DNA of 64,000 nt, taken from assembly GCF_014643515.1 (NCBI RefSeq), contig NZ_BMJP01000001.1:496001-560000 (forward strand), read 5' to 3'. The stretch comes from Sphingomonas prati (GTDB taxonomy: Bacteria > Pseudomonadota > Alphaproteobacteria > Sphingomonadales > Sphingomonadaceae). This document shows, piece by piece, positions 49,045 through 57,612 of this stretch; within the stretch, counting starts at the first letter, position 1, and each line of letters begins with the position of its first letter. The position numbers were made by a program, and so were the translations under genes. The notes below the pieces were generated by a model. That model saw nothing but the letters and a program-made list of their open reading frames with translations, was not told the DNA's origin and ran no database searches.

Positions 49045-50203
49045 GCATCGCGCGGTACGCGGCGACCGTCTCGCTCGCGAGCGTCGCCCGCGTGAACCGC
49101 CCCGCCGCCGCCCGGCTCGCCTGGTGGAGCCGGGCGCGCAGATCCGGCTCCCGGATCACCCAACGCAATTGATCCGCCAGCAGCACCGCATCGCAGCGCT
49201 CCGCCAACAGCCCAGCCCCGGTTTCGCCCACGAACAGCCGCGCGCTCGGGTCCTCCGCGCACGCCACGATCGGCCGCCCGAACGCCATCGCCTCCTGATA
49301 CACCAGCCCGAACGACTCGTACCGCGACGGCGCGACCACGACATGCGTGTCCGCCAGCAACGCATAGAGATGATCGCTCTCCGCCCGGTGGAACGCCGCC
49401 ACCCGCCCCTGCGCTGCCGCCGACAGCTCCGCCACGCGCTCTTCCCCGACGCCGACCAGCGTCAGCGCGAACTCCGGGATCGCCCCACGTTCCGCTTCCT
49501 CGGCAAGCGTCTCGATCGCCGGCCCCAACGCATCATAGCCCTTCCGATACTCCGCCCGCCCGACGAACAGCAGCCGCACCGGAGCTTCCCCCGCCGGATA
49601 AGCGGCCCGCTCCCCGGCAGCGACCAGCACCGGATCCAGGCTCAACCCAACGACATGATGCGCCGGACCCGGTTCGGCCACGCCGTACAGCGCGGCGATC
49701 TTCGCCCCATGCGCCGCGGTGTTGGAGATCAGCATATCGCTCCGCGCCGCCGCCAGCGCCTCCACCGCCCGCGCCGCCGCATGATCGGTCCGCGCCCGCA
49801 CGCCCCGTGCCCCCGCCCCACTCGTCGCGACCGGCGTCGAATTGCGCGTCACGAACGGCAGCCGCGGGTCGAGCGCGACGAACAGCCCCGGCGCGTACCA
49901 GTTGGTCCCCTCGATCACGTCGAACGGCGCGCGGGCATGCTCCGCCCGCACCGCGCGCGCCATCGCCCACGGTCCGACCAGATGCCCGGTCGCCGGGAGT
50001 TTCCGCAACCACGCCAACGCCCCGCCGGCTAGCGCACAACCGATGACGGTCACCGCCCCGTCCATCGCCCGCCCTGTTCGATCGAAGGTCAGCACGCGAA
50101 CGTCATGGCCCGCCTCCGCCAGCGACTGCGCGATCTCCCGCGCGGCAACCGACAGTCCACTCTTCTCGGGCGGATAGGTCCAGGTCAGCACTCCGATTTT
50201 CAT
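49031..50203 (-). CDS. Glycosyltransferase family 4 (390 aa)
   Basis: MKIGVLTWTYPPEKSGLSVAAREIAQSLAEAGHDVRVLTFD is a GT4 (GT-B) acceptor-domain start, and VRLLFVGRAEYRKGYDAL ... VVVAPSRYESFGLVYQEAMAFGRPIVAC supplies the donor-binding E-x7-E motif. No membrane segment. Its start shares one base with the stop of the next GT4 gene upstream (TGATG), so the two are co-translated. Substrates unknown; the cluster with a sucrose-phosphate synthase-like gene suggests a glycoside or exopolysaccharide pathway. Confidence 0.88.
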   Translation of the reverse strand: MKIGVLTWTYPPEKSGLSVAAREIAQSLAEAGHDVRVLTFDRTGRAMDGAVTVIGCALAGGALAWLRKLPATGHLVGPWAMARAVRAEHARAPFDVIEGTNWYAPGLFVALDPRLPFVTRNSTPVATSGAGARGVRARTDHAAARAVEALAAARSDMLISNTAAHGAKIAALYGVAEPGPAHHVVGLSLDPVLVAAGERAAYPAGEAPVRLLFVGRAEYRKGYDALGPAIETLAEEAERGAIPEFALTLVGVGEERVAELSAAAQGRVAAFHRAESDHLYALLADTHVVVAPSRYESFGLVYQEAMAFGRPIVACAEDPSARLFVGETGAGLLAERCDAVLLADQLRWVIREPDLRARLHQASRAAAGRFTRATLASETVAAYRAMLSRR

Positions 50204-51267
50204 CAGGCGCGCCCGTGACGCTCCAGCACGTCGCGGTACAGCGCGACATAATCCGCCGCCATCCGCCGCGCGCCGAACCGCGCCTCGAACCGCCGCCGCA
50301 CCTGCGCCCGGTCGATCGAGGGCAGCCGCGCGATCGCCGCCAGCGCCTCCGCCTCGTCACGCACGACGAAGCCCGTCACGCCCTCCTCGATCACCTCGCG
50401 CACGCTGCCGCGGTCCCACGCGATCACCGGCGTCCCGCACGCCATCGCCTCGATCATCACCAGCCCGAACGGCTCTGGCCAGTCGATCGGGAACAGCAAA
50501 GCCGCCGCATCGCCCAGCAGCCCCTGCTTGGCCGCATCGTCTACCGGCCCGACATACTCGGCGTCCGGCCCCAACAACGGCCGCACGCGATCCTCGAAAT
50601 AACGCGGATTGCCGACATCGACGGTGCCCGCCAGCCGGATCGCCCGCCCCGCCGCGCGCGCCACGCGGATCGCCACGTCCGGCCGCTTCTGGTCCGTCAT
50701 CCGCCCGATGAAGGCCAGGTAGCCGCACGCCCCGCTGCCCAGCCGGTAACGATTCTCCGCGATCCCGTGATGGACCACCCCCGCCAGGTTGGACGCCGGG
50801 ATCGCCGCCGCCTGCGCGCCCGAGATCGCCGCCACCTGCAACCGGTCAAAATGCGCGAAGAACAGCCGCCGGTCGAGTTCGTCGACACGCCAATGGATCG
50901 TCGTCAGCGCCGGCCGCTTCGCCAGCACCGCGGCATGCGCGAACTCACCGTGGACATGGACGATGTCATGCTCGCCGATTGCCCGCGCGACCAGGTCAAG
51001 CTGCGCCGCCTCCAGCACCCCCGGCACGCCTGGCGCGACGGGGCCGCCGGCCGCCCGCTCCAGCGCGGACAGACTGGGGTGCGCGGACCGCAACCGGGCC
51101 GACGTGACGCTGTCGGATGGGGCATAGAGCGTCACGTCGTGACGGAGTGCCACCAATGCCTCGGTCAGGTCGGACACGACCCGTTCGGTCCCGCCATGAT
51201 CGACAGGCGGCGTCGGGAAAATGACGGGGGCGATCTGCGCGATGCGCAGTAACTTATTGATCGACAT
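50203..51267 (-). CDS. Glycosyltransferase family 4 (354 aa)
   Basis: MSINKLLRIAQIAPVIFPTPPVDHGGTERVVSDLTEALVALRHDVTLYAPSDS, then HVHGEFAHAAVLAKRP, YLAFIGRMTDQKRPDVAIRVARAAG and LLFPIDWPEPFGLVMIEAMACGTPVIAWDRGS: a full GT-B transferase with the E-x7-E motif (EPFGLVMIE). Starts like this (GGTERVV) are common in GT4 enzymes acting on lipid-linked or small-molecule acceptors. Start ATG 51267; divergent from the sucrose-phosphate synthase-like gene by 68 nt. Confidence 0.88.
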   Translation of the reverse strand: MSINKLLRIAQIAPVIFPTPPVDHGGTERVVSDLTEALVALRHDVTLYAPSDSVTSARLRSAHPSLSALERAAGGPVAPGVPGVLEAAQLDLVARAIGEHDIVHVHGEFAHAAVLAKRPALTTIHWRVDELDRRLFFAHFDRLQVAAISGAQAAAIPASNLAGVVHHGIAENRYRLGSGACGYLAFIGRMTDQKRPDVAIRVARAAGRAIRLAGTVDVGNPRYFEDRVRPLLGPDAEYVGPVDDAAKQGLLGDAAALLFPIDWPEPFGLVMIEAMACGTPVIAWDRGSVREVIEEGVTGFVVRDEAEALAAIARLPSIDRAQVRRRFEARFGARRMAADYVALYRDVLERHGRA

Positions 51268-51335
51268 TAACACTGGGAACCAGCGGTCGTGAAGCGCGGT
51301 TCCACCATGAATAACAAATGAATGGACGGGGACGT

Positions 51336-53480
51336 ATGTTCGTGATGCACATCGCGTTGCAGGGGTGCCTGCGCGCCCGCGACGTCGAATATGGTGTGAA
51401 CGCGGACACTGGCGGCCACATCCGATACCTGCTCGATCTCGCCCGCGCGTCGGCCGCAGAACCGCGCGTCGATCGGATCGAGATTGTCACGCGCGGCTTC
51501 CGGCAGGACGGCATGGCCGACTGCTACGCCGTGCGGACCGAGGATGTCGATGCCAAGACGCGCATCGTCCGGCTGGAGACGACCTCCTCCTGCTACCTCG
51601 CTAAGGAAGCGCTCTGGGCGGAACATGACAGTTTCAGCGCCGCGCTGATCGCCCACATTGCCGCGCTCGACCGCCGTCCCGACATCTTCCACGCCCATTA
51701 TGCCGATGGCGGCGAAATCGCCCGCCGGGTCGGCGCCGCACTCGATATCCCGTTCCTGTTCACCGCCCACTCGCTCGGTCGTGTGAAGCGCGACGCGTTC
51801 GCCGGGATCGACGACGCCGACGCGCTCGCCGGCATGGACCGCCGGATCGCGCTGGAGGAACGCACGATCGCCGCCGCCGCTGGCATAATCGCCTCCTCGC
51901 GCGACGAGGCCGAGGTGCAGTATGCCGGTTACGACGCCTACCGCCCCGGCCGGATCCGCGTGATCGAACCGGGCAGCGATCTTGCCGCGTTCGCCGATGC
52001 CGCACCCGATCCTGCGATGGCCGGTCGCATCGACCGGTTCCTGACCGATCCGGACAAGCCGATGATCCTCGCGATCGCGCGTCCGGTGACGAAAAAGAAC
52101 CTCGCCGGCCTCGTCCACGCCTATGGCAACGACCCGCATCTGCGCCGCACCGCGAACCTCGTGATCGTGGCGGGCATCCGCGACGATATCGCCCGGATGG
52201 AGCCGGAGATCGCGAGCAATCTCGACGAGTTGCTCCGCCTGATCGACCGCTACGACCTCTACGGTCAGGTGGCCTATCCCAAGCACCACCTGCCGTCCGA
52301 AGTCCCGTCGATCTACGCGCTCGCCCGGCGGCGCGGCGGCGTGTTCGTCAACCCGGCCCTCAACGAACCGTTCGGGCTGACCCTGCTGGAGGCCGCCGCC
52401 GCCGGCCTGCCGATCGTCGCGACCGACAGCGGCGGCCCGAACGACATCATCGAACGGTGCGGCAACGGCGTGCTGGTCGACCCACGCGATCATGGCGCAA
52501 TGGCCGCCGCGATCGGCCGCATCCTCGACGATCGACCGCTCTGGGAACGCTATTCCCGCGCGGGTGCGGTCGCGGTCGCTGCTTATGACTGGACGCGCCA
52601 TGCCGAACTCTATCACGATTTCGCCGAATCGGCGCTCGGCCGCCGCCCGCCCCGCGCCCTCCCCGCCGATCCGTCCGGCACGACGATGCTCATCAGCGAC
52701 ATTGACAACACGCTGGTCGGCTGTCCCGCCGCAACGGTCCGGTTCGCCGACTGGCATGGGCGACAGGAGGATCTACTGTTCGGCATCGCCACCGGCCGCT
52801 CGCTGCACAGCGCACAGGCGATCCTGTCGCGCGAAAACGTGCCGCAGCCGCAGGTGCTGATCACCTCGGTCGGGTCCGAGATCTACCATCTCGACCGCAC
52901 CGGCACCGCCTACGACCTCGACGAAGCCTGGGCCACGCAGATCGCCGCGGGGTGGGACCGCCCGGCGGTCGCCGCGATCCTTGCCTACGCAACCGACCTG
53001 CAACCGCAGGGCTCGCTCGAACAACGCCTGTTCAAGCTCAGCTACTTCACGCGCGGCGACCCCGATGCGGCCCGCCGCGTCCGCGACCTGCTGCGCGCCG
53101 CGGGCCACGCCTGCTCGGTGATCCAGAGCCACGGCACCTATCTCGACATCCTGCCGCACGCCGCGTCGAAGGGCACAGCGGTCGAGCATGTCCGCCGCCA
53201 CTACGGCATGGCGCGCGACCAAGTCATGGTGGCGGGCGACAGCGGCAACGACGTGGAGATGCTCCGCTCGGTCCGCCACTCGATCATCGTTGCCAATCAC
53301 AGCGACGGGCTCGATCAGGACCCGACGCTCGCGCACAGTTTCGTGTCAAGTTACGGCCATGCCGGCGGGATCATCGAAGGGGTCGATCACTTCCGCCAGC
53401 TGGCGCAACGCCGTCGGACCAAGACAACGAAGAAGACCGCCACCGACCCATCCTGCACCCCGTGCGCGTCAGCGTCCTGA
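51336..53480 (+). CDS. Bifunctional sucrose-phosphate synthase / phosphatase-like protein (714 aa)
   Basis: Residues 1-450 are a GT4 sucrose-phosphate synthase-type domain: MHIALQGCLRARDVEYGVNADTGGHIRYLLDLARA (the GRDxDTGGQxxY-type site), FHAHYADGGEIARRV, FLFTAHSLGRVKRD, AIARPVTKKNLAGLVHAYG and NPALNEPFGLTLLEAAAAGLPIVATDSGGPNDI. Residues about 455-690 are a HAD phosphatase of the SPP type: LISDIDNTLVG (DxDxT) and VMVAGDSGNDVEML. It would make sucrose from UDP-glucose and fructose-6-phosphate, or a related glycoside. Start at ATG 51336 follows GGGGA; an ATG at 51318 is also possible. Confidence 0.85.
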   Translation: MFVMHIALQGCLRARDVEYGVNADTGGHIRYLLDLARASAAEPRVDRIEIVTRGFRQDGMADCYAVRTEDVDAKTRIVRLETTSSCYLAKEALWAEHDSFSAALIAHIAALDRRPDIFHAHYADGGEIARRVGAALDIPFLFTAHSLGRVKRDAFAGIDDADALAGMDRRIALEERTIAAAAGIIASSRDEAEVQYAGYDAYRPGRIRVIEPGSDLAAFADAAPDPAMAGRIDRFLTDPDKPMILAIARPVTKKNLAGLVHAYGNDPHLRRTANLVIVAGIRDDIARMEPEIASNLDELLRLIDRYDLYGQVAYPKHHLPSEVPSIYALARRRGGVFVNPALNEPFGLTLLEAAAAGLPIVATDSGGPNDIIERCGNGVLVDPRDHGAMAAAIGRILDDRPLWERYSRAGAVAVAAYDWTRHAELYHDFAESALGRRPPRALPADPSGTTMLISDIDNTLVGCPAATVRFADWHGRQEDLLFGIATGRSLHSAQAILSRENVPQPQVLITSVGSEIYHLDRTGTAYDLDEAWATQIAAGWDRPAVAAILAYATDLQPQGSLEQRLFKLSYFTRGDPDAARRVRDLLRAAGHACSVIQSHGTYLDILPHAASKGTAVEHVRRHYGMARDQVMVAGDSGNDVEMLRSVRHSIIVANHSDGLDQDPTLAHSFVSSYGHAGGIIEGVDHFRQLAQRRRTKTTKKTATDPSCTPCASAS

Positions 53481-54319
53481 CGCTGGTGCGCGGCCGCCGC
53501 GCACATCTCGAACGGTTGATGCACGGGCTGGCGGCGCAGACGCAGGCGCCGGACGAGTTCGTCATCGCCTATATGGAAGACGCCGCGCCGGCCGACCTGC
53601 CGGCACTGCCCTGCCCCGTCCGAATGGTCGCGGTCCCGGGCGAACCGATGCCCCTCGCCCGCGCCCGCAACCAGGCGATGGCGACCGCGACCGGCGACCT
53701 GCTCCTCCTGCTCGACGTCGACTGCATTCCGTCGCCGACGCTCGTCGAAAGCTACGCGAAGGCGGCGACCACCACGGACGGCATCTTCCTCGGCGAGGTG
53801 CTGTACCTCCCCGCCGGCCCGGTCGCGCTCCCGCTCGACTATGCCGCGCTCGATGCCGCCGGGCAGCGCCATCCTGCGAAACCCGTCCCGCCGGCGGAGG
53901 GCATCGTCCCTGAACCGGACCACGGCGAACTGTGGGGCCTGTCGTTCGCGCTATCCCGTGCTGCCTGGAAGCGCAGCGGCGGCATGGACGAACACTACGT
54001 CGGCTATGGCGGGGAGGAAACCGACTTCGCCGCAGCGCTCGCCGCCGCGAACGTCCCGATGTTTCGCGTCGGACAAGCGCGTGCCTACCACCAGCACCAC
54101 CCGGTCCACGTCCCGCCCTACCAGCATTTCGACCACATCATCCGCAACGCGGGACTGTTTCGAGCGAAGTGGGGCCGCTGGTGCATGGACTATTGGCTCG
54201 GCCAGTTCGCCGAACGCGGGCTGATCGCGATGACGCCGGACGCCATCACCGTCCTGCGCCACCCGCGCGCGGACGAGATCGCCGCCGCGCGCCAGCCGGA
54301 CGACGTCCGCTTCAGCTGA
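53462..54319 (+). CDS. Glycosyltransferase family 2 / galactosyltransferase-type (285 aa)
   Basis: GTG 53462 lies inside the end of the preceding gene. RVSVLTLVRGRRAHLERLMHGLAAQTQAPDEFVIAY, MPLARARNQAMATATGDLLLLLDVDCIPSPTLV (DxD) and ELWGLSFALSRAAWKRSGGMDEHYVGYGGEETDFAAAL (the GWGxED motif of GT2/GT7-type donors) make a clear GT-A transferase. Co-translated with the SPS/SPP gene, so it may use or extend its product. Converges with the permease gene by 8 nt. Confidence 0.85.
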   Translation: MRVSVLTLVRGRRAHLERLMHGLAAQTQAPDEFVIAYMEDAAPADLPALPCPVRMVAVPGEPMPLARARNQAMATATGDLLLLLDVDCIPSPTLVESYAKAATTTDGIFLGEVLYLPAGPVALPLDYAALDAAGQRHPAKPVPPAEGIVPEPDHGELWGLSFALSRAAWKRSGGMDEHYVGYGGEETDFAAALAAANVPMFRVGQARAYHQHHPVHVPPYQHFDHIIRNAGLFRAKWGRWCMDYWLGQFAERGLIAMTPDAITVLRHPRADEIAAARQPDDVRFS

Positions 54320-56207
54320 CCGGTTCCGCCACCGCTTCCCCGATCAACGCCGCCTCGCACGCCGTCACCGCCGCGGCCAGCGTCCGGACCTGATCCGCGC
54401 CGCCGGCCTGCAACTGCGTCGCCATGTCGTCGACCATCGCATCGACCGCCGTCCGCCACAGCCCGACCACGATCTTCGCGTCCGGCGCGCGCTGCGACAC
54501 GCGCCGCACCAGGTAGCGCAGATGCGCCGGCGCGCCGACCAGCTCCAGATGGCACAGCGCCACCACCGCCACGCCGCTCAGGTCGAGCGTCCCGATCGCC
54601 GCACGCGACACCGCGGCATGCGTCACGATCCGCGTCGCAACCCCGCGCCGTGCCAGCAGCTGGGCAAGCATCGCCGCCACCGCCGCATCGAACGGATCGC
54701 GTCCGACGACGCACGCCACGACACCGGCCGGCGCGTCCTGCGGCACCGGTGCCGCTCCCGCCCCGTCGCGGTGATCCTCCAGCTCGCCGACCAGCGCCAG
54801 CATCGACGCGCACATCCGCGCAGCCCGGCGATCGTCGATCGTCCCGCGCGCATGGTCCAGCCCCGCCAGCCGCAGCCCGGCGACCACGACCTCGTCATAA
54901 TAACGGTCGAGCGTCCGGTCGGTCAGCAACGTCTCGGCCTGCGCCAGCGCCTCGTCCGGATTGTCCGCCAGGATGCGCTGATAGAAGCTGTCCACCGCGG
55001 ACAGTGCCGGCCGGTCACCCAGCAGCACGTCGAAGAACTCCAGCGACTTCACATGCCGACCGACGACGACCAGGCACAGGGTCAGCGGCGTCGACAGGAT
55101 CAGCCCGACCGGCCCCCAGATCCACGTCCAGAACACCGCCGCGACGATCACCGACACCGGCGAAAGCCCCGTCGAATGACCGTAGAGAAACGGTTCGACG
55201 ACATAGCCGACCAGCGGCTCGACGATCACGAACAGCAGTGCGACGGCGATCGCCATGCCCCAGCCCGGATCGACCGCCGCCGCCAGCGCGATTGGCGCGA
55301 CCGCCGCCAGGAACGACCCGATATAAGGCACGAACCGCAGCAGCCCGGCCAGGATCCCCCACATCGCCGCCGACGGCACGCCGATCAGCGCGAGGCCCCC
55401 GCCGATGATGATCCCGAACCCGGTATTGACCGCCAGCTGCGACGCGAAATAGCGGCTCAGCCGCTGCCCCGCCTCGTCCATCGCGATCGTCGTGCGGTGC
55501 AGGTCGTTCGATCCGAACAGCCGGATGAACCGGTCGCGCAGATCCTCCTTCTGCAGCAGCACGAAGATCGCGACGATCAGCACGATGACGGTCGTTTCGA
55601 GCGGCCCCAGGATCGGCTGCAGGATGGTCCGCGCGACGGTCAGCGGCGACGTCCGCTCCTGCACGACCTCCACCAGCACCGGCCGGCGCTCGCCCGTGGC
55701 TTCGGCGGCCGGCGCCGCGGCGAGCGACCCGCGCCGGACCGGGCGGATGCGTGGCGCGAACTCCTTCGACAGCGACGCCATCCGCGCCGCCGCGAACGCC
55801 TGCGCGCCCTCCATCTTCTGCTCGATCGTCTGCGCATAGCGCGGCGCATCGGCGGTCAGGTTCGCCGCCTGCGTCCCGATCAGCATGCCGACCGCGGCCA
55901 GCACGCCGACCGCGAACAGCACCGTCAGCACCACCGACGGCGCGCGCCACAGGCCGATCCGCTGCAACATGTTGACCAGTGGTGCCAGCACAAACGACAG
56001 CAGCACGGACAGCGTGATCGGGATCAGCACGTCCTGCGCGAAATAGAGCGCCCCCACCACGACCGCCGCGACGGCGAGGCCCAGCAGGCTCTTCAGTTCC
56101 GGCACGGCGGCCGCGGTCACGGTCGACGCGGCATCGGGCGACGGCACACCCGTTCGGTCGCCGGTGATGATATTCTCGTATCCGGCGAGTTTCTCGTCGC
56201 TCTGCAT
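54312..56207 (-). CDS. AI-2E-type permease with an extra C-terminal domain (631 aa)
   Basis: Residues 35-370 are the AI-2E/TqsA/YhhT-type membrane region (LKSLLGLAVAAVVVGALYFAQDVLIPITLSVLLSFVLAPLVNMLQRIGL ... AVNTGFGIIIGGGLALIGVPSAAMWGILAGLLRFVPYIGSFLAAVAPIALAA ... VGYVVEPFLYGHSTGLSPV). Beyond the usual end come helices and about 110 residues (GVVACVVGRDPFDAAVAAMLAQLLARRGVATRIVTHAAVSRAAIGTLDLSGVAVVALCHLE) that look like a Rossmann/B12-binding-like sensor fold, without the DxHxxG cobalamin motif. ATG 56207 follows GAGGA by 7 nt. Substrate unknown. Confidence 0.8.
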   Translation of the reverse strand: MQSDEKLAGYENIITGDRTGVPSPDAASTVTAAAVPELKSLLGLAVAAVVVGALYFAQDVLIPITLSVLLSFVLAPLVNMLQRIGLWRAPSVVLTVLFAVGVLAAVGMLIGTQAANLTADAPRYAQTIEQKMEGAQAFAAARMASLSKEFAPRIRPVRRGSLAAAPAAEATGERRPVLVEVVQERTSPLTVARTILQPILGPLETTVIVLIVAIFVLLQKEDLRDRFIRLFGSNDLHRTTIAMDEAGQRLSRYFASQLAVNTGFGIIIGGGLALIGVPSAAMWGILAGLLRFVPYIGSFLAAVAPIALAAAVDPGWGMAIAVALLFVIVEPLVGYVVEPFLYGHSTGLSPVSVIVAAVFWTWIWGPVGLILSTPLTLCLVVVGRHVKSLEFFDVLLGDRPALSAVDSFYQRILADNPDEALAQAETLLTDRTLDRYYDEVVVAGLRLAGLDHARGTIDDRRAARMCASMLALVGELEDHRDGAGAAPVPQDAPAGVVACVVGRDPFDAAVAAMLAQLLARRGVATRIVTHAAVSRAAIGTLDLSGVAVVALCHLELVGAPAHLRYLVRRVSQRAPDAKIVVGLWRTAVDAMVDDMATQLQAGGADQVRTLAAAVTACEAALIGEAVAEPVS

Positions 56208-56371
56208 GACCGTATCCTCGTCCGAGTCTTGGATCGACCATAGCGTCCCGGGCCGGTCCGCACATTGGCTATTGACCGGCCGTCCGGCTTTCCCATCTAT
56301 TGTGCAATGCAGCATAAATGCGACGTCGCCACGGCGGCGCGCCATGCCTTATCCCGGAGGGCCAGACCCCG

Positions 56372-57505
56372 ATGCGTAACATCAGCGACACGATTGCCCG
56401 CCTGACCCGCGCGGCGAACCTCCCCACCGGCGCGATGGGCGCGCACATGTTCGGCGGCGCGGGCGAGGCGGATCGCCTGACCGACCTGGACGCGTTCGGG
56501 GCCAACCCCGGGGGCTTGCGCGCGCGCACCTATGTGCCGGCCGACCTGCCGCAGGGCGCGCCGCTCGTCGTCGTGCTCCACGGCTGCACGCAGACCGCGG
56601 CGGGCTACGATCACGGCTCCGGCTGGTCGCGCCTCGCGGATCGCCACGGTTTCGCGCTGCTGTTCCCGGAACAACGCCGCGCCAACAACCCGAACCTCTG
56701 CTTCAACTGGTTCGTGCCGGCGGACACCGTGCGCGACGATGGCGAACCGCTGTCGATCCGGAACATGGTGGCGCAGATGATCGCCGACCACGGCGTCGAT
56801 CCGGCGCGCGTGTTCGTCACCGGGCTCTCCGCGGGCGGCGCCATGACCGCGGTCATGCTCGCCACCTATCCGGACGTGTTCGCCGGCGGTGCCGCGATCG
56901 CCGGGCTGCCCTACGGCTCGGCCAGCACGGTGCCCGAGGCGTTCGACCGGATGCGCGGCCACGGCGGCCCCTCGCGCGATCTGCTGGCGGAGCGCGCCCG
57001 CGCCGCGGCGGGGCATGACGGCCGCTGGCCCACGCTGTCGATCTGGCAGGGTGCGGCCGACCAAACAGTCGCGCAAAGCAATGCCGACGCGATCGCCGGC
57101 CAGTGGCGCGACCTGCACGGCCTGCCCGAACGCCCGACGCAGGAGGAGATGATCGACGGCCATCGTCACCGCGTCTGGCACGATGCGAACGGCCGCTCGG
57201 TGCTGGAGGAGTATCGCATTGCCGGCATGGGTCACGGCACGCCGATCGATCCCACCGCCGGGTCCGATCACGGCGCCAGCGCGGCCTATATGCTCGATGC
57301 CGGCATCGCCTCGTCGCACCTCATCCTGCGCTTCTGGGGGCTGGAGACCGACGCGGAGGAGATGACGGTCGACGCAGCTGAGGAGCAGCGAGCGGAAACG
57401 CCCGCTTCGCCGTTCGCCATGCCGATGGGGACACCCATGGCGATGGGCGGCCCGGTCGGCACCGTGATCGAGACCGCGCTGCGCAACGCCGGCCTGATGA
57501 AATAA
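56372..57505 (+). CDS. PHB depolymerase family esterase (377 aa)
   Basis: Alpha/beta hydrolase of the Esterase_PHB type: GARTYVPADLP-like entry, PLVVVLHGCTQTAAGYDHGSGWSRLADRHGFALLFPEQ, NNPNLCFNWF, lipase box GLSAGGAM (nucleophile Ser), and a late His in MGHGTPIDP. No clear signal peptide, so it may act inside the cell or be exported another way. The family hydrolyses polyhydroxyalkanoate or acyl-polysaccharide esters such as feruloyl or acetyl groups. The Met/Gly/Pro-rich C terminus (PFAMPMGTPMAMGGPVG) is unusual. Divergent from the permease. Confidence 0.85.
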   Translation: MRNISDTIARLTRAANLPTGAMGAHMFGGAGEADRLTDLDAFGANPGGLRARTYVPADLPQGAPLVVVLHGCTQTAAGYDHGSGWSRLADRHGFALLFPEQRRANNPNLCFNWFVPADTVRDDGEPLSIRNMVAQMIADHGVDPARVFVTGLSAGGAMTAVMLATYPDVFAGGAAIAGLPYGSASTVPEAFDRMRGHGGPSRDLLAERARAAAGHDGRWPTLSIWQGAADQTVAQSNADAIAGQWRDLHGLPERPTQEEMIDGHRHRVWHDANGRSVLEEYRIAGMGHGTPIDPTAGSDHGASAAYMLDAGIASSHLILRFWGLETDAEEMTVDAAEEQRAETPASPFAMPMGTPMAMGGPVGTVIETALRNAGLMK

Positions 57506-57612
57506 GGCGCTCGCACCCGGGGTCGGTTCAGCGTGGCGAAGGGTGCAGCCCGCTAGACGCCACGGACCGGTTCGGGCTATGTTCCCGGCAACGACCCTTG
57601 GAGTTTCCGACC

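Noticed and set aside
54522-56243. Plus-strand 573-codon open frame
   Set aside because: Antisense to the AI-2E permease, composed mostly of Arg/Gln/His/Asp; a shadow frame.
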